Origin: Triops longicaudatus
Taxonomy: Eukaryota; Arthropoda; Branchiopoda; Notostraca; Triopsidae
Direction: 5' to 3'
Assembly: GCA_022885665.1 (NCBI GenBank)
Contig: JAGQDJ010000019.1
Span: 771,754 to 835,753 of the forward strand
DNA: 64,000 nt
Both the position numbers and the translations under genes were made by a program. Of the stretch, positions 27,425 through 37,900 are shown one piece after another. Each line of letters opens with the position of its first letter. Position 1 is the stretch's first letter. The notes beneath the pieces are model-generated. The model saw nothing but the letters and a program-made list of their open reading frames with translations, ran no database searches and was not told the origin of the DNA.

Positions 27425-27639
27425 TGGGGAAAGAGACGGATCTTGTCTCGCGTCAAGACATGTAGGGATCCAAAACGAATAATTCGCCCGTGGAAAGATA
27501 TTTTTAAAAAATGTGGCAAAGTTGCCTCGAAATGCCTTTCTTTCTATTGGTCGCCAGTAGCCTTAGACCAAAACGCAGGCGCGGCTAATTTTCAGCTCTG
27601 GGAAGCCGTTTTCTGGGCTAATTTCCATTTGGTTCAGTG
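27425..27639 (+). other. Orphan exon-like open stretch
   Basis: A pyrimidine-rich acceptor (TTTCTCTTAG) ends at 27424 and a donor (GTAAGA) starts at 27640. The 215 nt between are open in one frame, reading WGKRRILSRVK at the start. I recognise no domain. It lies downstream of the GLD-2 poly(A) signals, and its phase does not join to the last GLD-2 exon without removing that gene's stop. It may be a chance combination of signals or an exon of an unrecognised transcript. Confidence 0.2.
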
Positions 27640-27977
27640 GTAAGAAAATCCACAAAAAATGAGAGCTTCGCCTTTCTCTTGCCAGCCCTACCCCGTGTAC
27701 TCGCTACTGTTCTCACCTGGCGTCTCAGGCTTGTTCGGTTTTCCGATCAGCCTGGTACTCAAGGTTTGACATAGGCATGTACTTTACAGGGTATAGGACC
27801 CGAGTCAAAGGTGTGGTCCGCTGTTGTGCACCCCTGTTGAAATATTCTTCAATAAAATTCCTCTTAGCGTAGGAATGAACCTTCAACTACATCTTTAGCC
27901 TATTAAGCCTACCGCATTTACTGACTTGAAATGGCATAACGAAGCAAAAGGTAGCTCTATAATGTTTTTTCCGTAAA

Positions 27978-28121
27978 CAGGGGCGCAGCGAAGGCCCCCC
28001 CCCCCCGAAATTATTTTCTTGTGTGCAAGTAAGCTCAGTGGCAGCAGCAAGAAAAAGTTGTCCCCCCCCCCCGAAAAAAAACACACGCCCCCCCCAAAAA
28101 AAATTCCTGCCTGCGCCCCTG
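27978..28121. mobile_element. hAT-like MITE, 144 bp
   Basis: The element starts with CAGGGGCGCAG (27978-27988) and ends with its exact inverse complement (28111-28121). It is flanked by TCCGTAAA (27970-27977) and ACCGTAAA (28122-28129), an 8-bp target-site duplication with one mismatch. Both CAGGGGCG termini and 8-bp duplications are typical of hAT transposons. The interior has poly-C/poly-A runs and no coding capacity, so it is non-autonomous. It sits between the convergent 3' ends of the GLD-2 and TUT4/7 genes. Confidence 0.75.
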
Positions 28122-28227
28122 ACCGTAAAGCATTGATATGATACAGCTTTGAGAAATAAAAAACCTCCGCCTTGTTCACAATGAGTAAACATATGAATGG
28201 GAAAGGTTCAAATTTTAAACGTAATTG

Positions 28228-28233
28228 TTTATT
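28228..28233 (-). terminator. Poly(A) signal for the TUT4/7 gene
   Basis: AATAAA on the minus strand, about 130 nt past the stop codon at 28361-28363. Confidence 0.55.
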
Positions 28234-28360
28234 TTACATTTCACGGTGGATACTTAATAGAGGTGCGTCACATACAGCAATTTCACGGTACACGTGTAGA
28301 GCAATTTTCACATGTCGACGTATTAAAAAACGGCAGGGCTAACATCTTCGCCTACACAAT

Positions 28361-31300
28361 TTAGGAGTTACCATTCCCTTTGTCATTCCTCCACCCGTTG
28401 TTCGGTGCCCCTCCGTTTCCCCGTGTTCTAGGGCCTTTTCTTCCCTCAGCACGGTCATTCCTCTCTCTTTCTCTCCAATTTCTCTGAGCTTGTTTCTGTG
28501 CTTTGCTCCTTACCTTCACAGGACACTCCCGGGCTTTGTGACCAATCTTGCCGCATATAATACACCCGCGATCGTTCGGAGGAGGAGCTTCGGTCAACAG
28601 ACGAGGACAAAACAAGTATTGCTCCAGACTGTGAAATCCAGGCGGTAGCTGATTAATTGGTGTACCAAAAATGCGCCGAGCTCCACACAACATTTTAATA
28701 ATATACACGCCCACTAGAAAATCCAAAAGAACATTTAGTCATACGTGTAGTACAAGACCTTAGTACTAGTACTTTTCGGTGAAACTCCAGAACCCAGGTT
28801 ATGACTGAGATCAAACGGATCTTCTATTGCAAGAGGTCTTTCTGTCCACATCTTCTGTAATCGGGAGAGCGGCCTGTGTTGCCGTATACAAACAACCCTC
28901 TGGCCGAAATCAAAGGACTCCGTGTAGTACCGGAGAAAACCCAGAAAAAGACCAGCTACTGACTCCTTATTAGCTTGGCAATACGGCCACAATTTATGCT
29001 AGCCAAGAATAGAAGCGCATTAAATACACAATCAAAAATAAACAATAGATTTCAGCTAACTTACCAGGTTGCGAATATCTTCGAAAAACCATGTATTCCA
29101 GCCTTCGCAAAGTCTCTGGGGTGCTGGTTGGCTCGGGTCGTACAGTTCTTGTAGTACTGGGAGGACTGGTGGGTCTCTTTGTTGCAGAAAATGGATTAGC
29201 ATTAACACGTACGCGTAGGACGACAAAGAGCCTCGTGCTGCTTCGCATACGCCACATTCTTTTGCTAGCAGCTTAATAAGGAAGCCCAAAACCCGTACCC
29301 GCGAGTCGATTTCCGCGTACGCTCGCAGCAAACGCGAATTGTGCTGGCCGAGACGGTTGTAAAGCGAAATATCCGCCGACAAGTTCGTGTGTCGATGGAC
29401 CATCTTGACAATTGGTACTTTGGCACTCGGAATAGGCAAAACCGAATGCAAGTCCGGTAGCTGAGTCAGGTGTTGTCCCAGTTGTTCAACTACTGACACC
29501 ATATCTACTCCCTAGTTACGACGAGAGTACCCAAAAAAAGCCAATGTAACGTTGAGCTACCATCTCAAATTTCTTTCGCGATAAACTACCTCGCCTGTTG
29601 GCTTCGAATCAAAGGTCAGGCACAGATCAAGATCTGAGTCAACAAATCCAAAGCCATTGCAAGACGAACCAAACGGCTCCAGTCGGGCATCGCGATAAAT
29701 ACGCTTGATGTAGGTCTCCAAACTTGTGATGAATCGCTGTCTTTCGTTCAAATGATCCGGTGATGGTATAAATCGACCTGAACACAAGATTAGGTTACAG
29801 GATGAAACAAAGTTAAGTGAAAAAATTATACGCAAGATATTCCACGACATGTGTTCTAACCATTCCATAAACTGTGGACGCATCGCTGGTAAAGGTTGCA
29901 ATTTCGGAAGCTGCAAATCAGGACAACTCGTCTTCAAATGGCCTTCTTTCATGCAAACCGAACACATCACAGGCACCAGCTGCAAAATAAAAAGATTAGT
30001 TACGCAATGCTTAAAGTAGTAGTAATAATAAATTAATACATAAAAACAACAACGGTAAAACTCCAACTGCACCAACAAAGCCGTTTTAGAAATCGTAAAA
30101 AAAAAATGTTTACGCACTATCAGAAATACGAGAACAGGAGAGTAATCCTTCGGCACAATACACCTAGTGATAATTTTATATACGATGTTATCGACATCGC
30201 AGTCCGCTACCATAGTTAACAGTACGGTACGACTTTGTCGTAGGAATTCTCAGTAAAAGTGGAAAGGTATCACTCGCCTAGGTATAGGTATATTGCAATC
30301 GAAGGTTTTCAAGACCTCACTTTCTTGACATCGTTGGAGTTGTGCGTTTATGTACGTAAGATTAGAATACCTTGCCCCTGGTGAAAGGCAACACATCGAA
30401 GGTATATAGAAAATCACGCGTATTCAGCATAGCAGATCGCTCGACAGCCTCACTAACTGATATAACTGGAGCATTTTTCCACAACGTGAGCCAAGATAAA
30501 GCTCGCAAAGAATCGACTGCGGTCTTGTCAGGACGGCTCCCCTGAAGGAACTTTGGAGAGGTGCATAAGCCTTTGAACATTGGGCCGTCCAGTAGTTGCG
30601 GAGTGGCAAAGTACGAGTATGTATTCCGTAAACAATCGAGGATATAATCATGGACCGCCGTATTGCTAACGCATGCAGCCATGTTTTGTTTCCTGTTAAA
30701 TGGATCTAAAAAAAAAATAATAAAAAAAATATATAAAAATATGTTGCCTTTATACGTCATAAGCCCCATAAATATACCCCAATTATGAAAGTTTATTCAA
30801 CCGGTAATTTTCGGATTATTTTACATTAAATAATAGTAACACGTAAAAGTATTAGTAACCTTAATCCAGCTCACTGATCTGAAAACACGAATCCAATATG
30901 ACTCAGCTAATCTCACTGGAATTAGAATATTGATATCCTGTCTTCCCAACTGCGTAAAATCCACATGTGCATGCTAGACTTTACATTAGCTCGTCTTTTT
31001 CTCGTTACAAAAAGTGCACTAGAACGTTTCTTAAAATTGGACGTTAATAAATGGGTATACTTGTATTATAAAATAAAGAAGAAATTAAACCACTTACCTT
31101 CAATAGCCATTTTCTTGTTTCCCCAATTGCGCTCTGCTCGGGTGCAAATTTCTTTTTGTCTTACGCACACAATTTTCTCATGGTAAGCGAAATCTACACT
31201 GTAAAATCTCAGAAGTCCATACCAAAGTTCGGCTAAAGTCAACTTCGGTTTCATTACTGAACCGCCCTTTTCTAGAAACTCGTCAGCAGCTATATATATA

Positions 31301-33816
31301 AAAAAAACAAGCATAAGTAAAAGTAGTTGATAAAACAAAAAACCGACAGTAAACAGATAATTGGTAAAAAAGCTACAGCATCACTTACTCATATACGAGC
31401 CATCGTCTTCTTCGTCAGGTCTTTCATCCAGACCCTCTTCTGGCGTCTCATCTATGTCTTTCTCTTCTTCTTCATCGTCAAGTAGTTCGTCTTTATCGTC
31501 GTCTTCTTCCTTGACAGGTTTTGACAATCCTTGTCCCGATGCGGACTCTTTTAATTTGGGGACGTGTTTGTGCAAGACAGGTAAAATGCCTTGTTGTTGT
31601 AAATAATAGAGTGTTAAAATGGAATAGGCATGCGGAGGGAGAGTACCAGCGACAGGGTCATCAAGCTTGCAATGCTAGTAACACCAAAACATTAAATATC
31701 GAGATCAGAAAACGTTTGCATCGAAGTTACCTTGGCCCAATATTTCATGCAAACGGTAAGTTTTCGAAACCGGTCATCCATGTTGACAAACTCTTTTAAA
31801 TATTCTGTACATTTGACTGAATTTTCGGGCTCCAGAACAATCCTACAGTGAATGCCGCTCCCAATTTCAAGAAATTTGATACTCGGAATTCGCGATGCCA
31901 ACTCGTCGTGAACCTCGCCATACACCTCGCAGTGATTGCGCAGCAGATTTAACAGCATCATCAATGTTTCCACGGGTTTTGCAGGGGGTTCGATCCACAA
32001 ACCAATGTTGAGGTCTGAATCTTTCAAACCCAGACGCGTGATGGAAGAACCAAACGGTCTGAAGTGACACTGAGGCAAAATGACGGAACAATAGTCTCCA
32101 AGCGCCTCGATACATTTGGCTCGCTCCTCTGCCTCTTCGGATGACATACCGTTTTCTTTTACTATGGACTCCAAAAGCCGGTTTACAGAGTTTAGCTGCG
32201 CTACTGTCGGCGCTGGAAGATTTTTCAAGGTAGTGTGGGTCATTTCCGCCTAAGAATTAATTACCATAGATTTCAAATCTATGTTTCAAACTGAAACAAG
32301 CACTTACAAGGATTGCCGTTTGGTGCCTATCTGATTTAATATGAATATCAGCTGCAGGAACATTATCCAAGTGATAGATGCAAATTTGGCAGCGATACTT
32401 CGCAAATCGAAAACGTGGGTTCCGCTAGCAACGCAGAAGCATAAAAATAAAAATATTTCATTTTTTAGGTAACTCGTAAAAAATTTACCTGTTTCAACGG
32501 TACTATGTGCTCTTGTTGCAATCTTTCTAATTCTTCTGGCGTCGCATCAATTACAATTGGTTCATCAGGCCTATCGGCTTCTGTCCGCCATTCTACCCTT
32601 TTAGTTTGGAATTCTTTGTCAGATTTCGGGGTGCGGCTTTGTCTTTCGATATTTTCTGCAACTATCGGATCAACTCTCGCGCGAAATTCCGGAACTTCTA
32701 ATTCCGTTAGGATACGTACTGGACATTCTGTGTCAGGATGGACGAGAACATACTCTTTCTTTTCTGCGTATTTCTTGCTTAATTTTGTGTTGACAGCTCC
32801 CATTTCTGCTAATTCCGCTAGGATACGTACTGGACGTTCTGTGTCAGGATGCACGAGAACATATTCTTTCTTTTCTGCGTATTTCGTGCCTAATTTTGTG
32901 TTGACTGCTCTCATTTCTGTTAATTCCGCTGGGATACGTACTGGACGTTCTGTATCAGGATGCACGAGAACATACTCTTTCTTTTCTGCGTATTTAGTGC
33001 CTAATTTTGTGTTGACTGCTCCCATTTCTGCCACACAATGGATATAGTTCTGTTTTTCTTCCGATTCCGCAACATTTGTGATGCTTGTCACTGCTTCACT
33101 ACAAGAGAAAACAAAAATTAACCACCCGAAAGCCTATACTCATAGCTGAAACGCATCATTGAAACTTACGTAACGCGTCTCTCAAATACGACAGTTGGGA
33201 TACTTTTCGGTGTGTTTTTCCCTACAGCTGGTGAGCGTTTGAGAATGGCTGACGGGTGGGCGTCTTTAGTTTCCGGTGCTGTGTCGAATGTCTCTTTTAC
33301 AGGTGTTTTTGGAGTCCTTGCTTCTCGCTTTTTCGGTTTCTGTGGCGTCTTGCCCTCTTTATCCGATTTTGATTGCTTTTCTGTGCCTCTCCACCAAGTA
33401 TTTATAGAAGGATTCTCTTCCACTATGTGAGTAGCGGACGATCCTCCGCCACAGAAAGGCATTTTCCCATCGCTTGTGCTCATATCTTTTTTAGACTGCT
33501 TTAAGACTTGTTTGGAAATGCCTGGTTCTTCCGATGCTTTTTCTAATTTCTGATCGTGTGGCACACCACTGTCGCTGGACTGATTCTCATTGCAGGAGGA
33601 TGTACTTGTCTTTTTCTTCCGCGACCTTCGTTTCTTACACGTCGAGCCATGAGTATTCGGATTGCTGACCGTTCCTACGGTTAGTCGCTCTTCAACACTC
33701 TCCGATTTAAGTACTAGCTTTTTGAAATCAGTCTCCACTTCACGCAAATGGTTCCGCTGGCTTGCTTTCTGAACTGTGATGCCTCCAACGTAAGCAACTC
33801 TTGGCTCGTCTTCCAT
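28361..33816 (-). CDS. TUT4/7: Terminal uridylyltransferase, TUT4/TUT7 (ZCCHC11/ZCCHC6) type
   Basis: Exons in transcript order: 33816-33170, 33098-32489, 32424-32308, 32249-31731, 31674-31389, 31289-31098, 30705-30371, 29979-29832, 29777-29590, 29511-29065, 28998-28773, 28713-28361; 1355 residues. The family uridylates pre-let-7 and short-tailed mRNAs in the cytoplasm. Order: basic leader; three 37-residue repeats; C2H2 finger (CQIC...H-x5-H, residues about 428-453); N-terminal nucleotidyltransferase with SDLN where the catalytic pair would be SDLD (Asn 539), so predicted inactive as in vertebrate homologues; acidic linker; CCHC knuckle (908-921); active second core (Asp 1000, 1002, about 1061) with ARGSLSSYAYVLMLIHFLQQ and the DPFDLSHNLGSGVS signature; second CCHC (about 1289-1302); Arg/Gly/Asn-rich tail. 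The start is the first ATG after an acceptor at 33822-33823. A donor at 33881 suggests an upstream UTR exon. The exon 8 donor (GTATAA) is weak. Confidence 0.93.
32693..33025 (-). repeat. Three tandem 111-bp coding repeats in TUT4/7
   Basis: Three copies of a 37-codon unit start at 33025, 32914 and 32803, exactly 111 bp apart, inside exon 2 of the uridylyltransferase gene. Each reads close to MGAVNTKLGTKYAEKKEYVL followed by VHPDTERPVRI. Synonymous positions are also nearly identical, pointing to recent expansion or gene conversion. The unit is charged and I recognise no known motif. Confidence 0.9.
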
Positions 33817-33881
33817 GGTCACTAATACCAAATATAAGAAATCATAAGACTAAAAATATTTATATCTACTCCGCATTTTAC

Positions 33882-34953
33882 CTCTAAAGTCAAAAGTTTT
33901 CCACAAACAAACTTTACTCGCATTGTAAGCAACAACAGTATCGCGCTGAGTACAAATCGATATCGATTACGAAAGCTCTCCGTTTCACTGAATTCGAATT
34001 CCCTGGAAATATATATTTTTTACATAACTATGGTGACTTTATCATTTTTATTTTTGATGCTAATATTGACAGACATTTCTAACTATAAGTCTTATACAAA
34101 ATATAACGAATAATTAATCGCCTAAAACAAAAGTTTTCCGCGAAACTGAGCGATTACTCAAACGTAGTTCATTTGATTGGATTTTTCTACATTACAGTGA
34201 ACTGCAAATACATTTAAGCGGCTAATTTCCCTTTGGTAGGGACAGCACTGGTAAAAGGAAGTTAGCCGATATGCTGAACGCACCAAATCTGAGTTTCTCG
34301 CTTGGGAAAAATGTCGAAATAGTAAATAAAGAAAATAGTAAACTTCACAAGAGTGTAGTCTTGCAAACAATAACAAAGAGAGCTGTATTGTGAGGCCTTT
34401 ACATTAAGCGGTTATGTAATAAGGGAGAAGGAGCTTACAAAGGAATCGCACCCAAATGCAACAAGTCGGACAACTGACCATTCAGTAGCTGATAGTTTGA
34501 CAATAACTCACAGCACACAGGCAAATCATGCAAACAAACTACTGCAATAAAAGACGCTAACAAGACGATTGTTGCCCTTCACAAACTATAATTGCAAAGA
34601 CAGAAATAAATAAGGCACTCAAGACCGTAAAACACTTAAATCACCCTGCTCGGACTTTACGTCTTATTCACAAAGAGGCAGGATACGGCAGAACTGTTTG
34701 TTGGCTAGTTTCCGAAAACTAAATGTTTAACAGCTAGCTATAAAAATGGTAGCTAACACAGCAAGGAAAAAAGGATAGGATCACTCAGTAGGAGATTCTA
34801 GAACATCATCGTTTACATAAACGCCATAGGTTGAAAACCAACCCTTCAATGGCGGGATGGTGTGACTGCGTCGAACGTAAATTTAACAAAGGCAATAACA
34901 TGTAATACACCGGCCAGTCCCCAGTTCTTGCACCCAAGAGATAGAAAACCCCA
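33882..34953. other. Gap between LNX 3' end and TUT4/7 5' end
   Basis: About 1.1 kb on the shared transcription side of two minus-strand genes. It should hold the TUT4/7 promoter and 5' UTR exon (donor at 33881) and the LNX 3' UTR. No open frame here has splice support or domain similarity. I did not find a close AATAAA for LNX. Confidence 0.5.
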
Positions 34954-37900
34954 TTATAATTCTGTACCCGGCCAAGATAAGATAGTTAATTTGATTGTCT
35001 GTCCTGTTGCTTTCAGTAGCATCACAGATTGGCTGTGATCTAAGCCTTGGAGATTCTGATCATCGACAGCGACAAGACGGTCGCCACATCTGAGCGCTCT
35101 ACTTCGCCCAGCAGGCGAATCCGGAATGACCAGTAGGACGTGGACAGGCTCTGGTTCGTCCGTGTCGTTATTCCGGGCTCCACCTACCACACTAAAGCCC
35201 CAGCTGCTAGCATGGTCGTCTCGCGACAGTTCCACCTGTTTCGGAAATTGCAGCGCATCTGGCAGCTTTTGCCAGTACAGCCAAGATGGATTAAAGAGCT
35301 CTGGTCCAGGAGACGATTCCGGCGCTGGGTAAATACTTAAGCACAGCTGGGCTTGTCCGAGCGTCGCCTTGAGAGCTGCTACAGCTTGTTGGTGGCTAAT
35401 ACCCACCAAACTTTGGGTACCCACACCTAATAAGACGTCGCCTCGTTTAACGGTGCCGGCTCGGGCTACGCAGCCCTCCGGGTGTAAATTGGAGACGTAA
35501 ACACAAGTGTCTTGATGTTGGCTTAATCCGCCTCCAATACGGAGTCCTAACGTTTCTCCGCATTTCTGGAAAAAAACATCGAAAGAGTAATTACGTTTCC
35601 AGTGAATACGAATGCCATAAAACTATAGCGAATCTCGTTATAGCCAACCTTCCGGGTCCAGAAAAAACTGTTCGTTATATCGAAGTTCTTCATCTTATTT
35701 GAACTTGACCTGACCCAGTACTAGGTGTTCGATAATAATCACAACTTCAAGGAAATTCGTAAATTCCGTGATTTTTAAGAAAAGTTTGAAAAAATTGAGA
35801 AAGACCGGTGTTTTACCGTGTTTTTTTGCCACTCCAATCTTGAAAGTCGAAGTTATATATGGTGGCAAAATAGAACACAGGTTTTGTTTACTGCTGATTA
35901 CGTAAAAGACAACAATACTAACTTTTTTCGCTGAAAACTTTTTTATGAACGCTTTTACGTTGCTTTCGTTTCAGCGTTGAGCCGTATGGCGAACTCAACT
36001 TACAATGGTCTGAAAACAGATAAATTGGAGCAGTCAACAGAAAAATGCAAATAAAATTTTATAACGAACTAGAAACCGGATTGTTTCACATACTACTAAT
36101 GCATTAAAAATGTGTAAATTAATCATAATTGCAAAGCGACCCCACAACGTAGGATACAATTATGCGCGGTTAAAATACTAACAAGACGCTTTCGTGGATT
36201 TCAATTAAGATTTTACCCTCTTATCATTCAAAGCCGGCCCCCACAAGTGAAACATGTCACGATTTTATGATTTTTTAAAAGAAATTAGATCGCAACCGTG
36301 CTTTTTCGCGAAAATTTTCTGTGATTTTTATCTATCCCTTCTAAGTACCTTAAAATCCATTCGCTATAGCCGGCAGTTTTTTATAACGAAAATCAACTGT
36401 ATATGAAGAAAATACCTTGGTGATGGCCACTTCTTTCATGAATTTCGATATGACTTCATTACGAGTGAGATCTACGCCCGGAGGCAAGGAACTGCTCGAC
36501 GACGTACCCGAATCATCCAGAGTTTCACATGACTGACTCCTCGCATTGTTTGCATTACTCGTTTCGCCCTTGTCCTCAGACTGGTACACGCTTAGTGGAA
36601 ACAAACGTTTGGCTAAAAAAGGAGACAGAAAACATGAAAAATTTTTATTTTTATATTCGTTTTGATTTCAATAATTTCGTTTATAAAAATTTTAATTGAA
36701 GCATGTACAAAAATTAGCAGAAATACACAGCAATCTACGGAAAACCTACTAACCAGCATCTACGGGGAAACGAAACAAATCCTCCGGTGCGGATTTTGCT
36801 CTCGAGTGCGAAACAGAAAGATTTTTATGATGGCGTGGCTTTGGTGGCAATGGATAAGGAGCTTGGGGAGCAGCCTCGGATCCTTGTGAGGTAAACGTAC
36901 GCTTCACCTCTAACACAACTTTTTCTCGGCTCTGCAGAATAAGGGATAATTAATTCGAAAAATCAAAATGATTTTTTAAAATAAATAAATGTTACGGAAA
37001 TAAATTACCCAATGGCTAAAAACTTACGAATTAATTTTTTTAATTACTTGAATAAGTTGGGAGGCTAACTCAAGATTTTGAGCTCCAGCTTCTTCTCCAT
37101 TAATCGTCAGCAGCATATCCCCCGTTTTCAGTCGGCCATCTTGGTGAGCTACGCTACCTTCCAAGACTTCGAGTATGCTGACGTTATTGGCTGGTCCTCG
37201 CGTAAGTCGAATTCCCAAGGCTTGACCCAAAACTTTGTGCAACGTGACCACCACCCGCTCTGCTAGAAAATCGGAAAGATTTATTACCTTCCATTTTTCC
37301 GGTGTCTGCAAAACTCTTACCTGCATAACTCCGTTTACGGCTAGTGTCGCGGTACACACCCAAATTAATCTTCTGCCCTGCTTTCTTCAGCAAGCTCACA
37401 AACTGGAGATGCGTCACTGGTGTTAAATCAGTCTGGTCCAAGTATACGAGCTGGTCGCCGGGTCGTAAATTCCGGCTGCTGGGATGACCACACGCTTGAA
37501 TGACCAAACAACGCTAAACAAAGGCAAAAGGCATTAAAACTCTATTTTTTCAAATTGGCCGCGTAGGCTCTGTTGCAAGCTATCACGTCAACTTACGAGA
37601 GGTGTATCAGCACCACCTACGACTGAAAATCCCCACGAATGGGTCGACGACGGCCTTGACAGTTCCAGCCACAGTATGTCATGTGATAATAGAGGTGTGC
37701 TGGAGCGTTCTGCATTGCTATTTGCACTTAACGTGCCTCCAATTCCTCCACTTCCTCCTCCCGGAATGTTGCTGATATGGGTGCCAAATGGACATTCCGT
37801 GGTTTGATGCCTGCGAACAGTTCGCACGGGACCTCGCACCGTACAACCCAATGGTGCATGGATGCAATTGATGAAACACCCTTCACACCGGTATTTGAGG

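Noticed and set aside
31361..31606. Ser-rich + strand frame
   Set aside because: Reverse complement of the acidic Glu/Asp linker of the TUT4/7 gene.
32505..33047. 180-codon + strand frame with internal repeats
   Set aside because: Antisense copy of the TUT4/7 37-residue repeats. The repeats are explained by the minus-strand coding exon.
37028..37047. Strong GTAAGT donor as the end of LNX exon 4
   Set aside because: Using it puts the next exon out of frame with an early stop. The weaker GTAATT 20 nt upstream keeps the PDZ2 frame and alignment.
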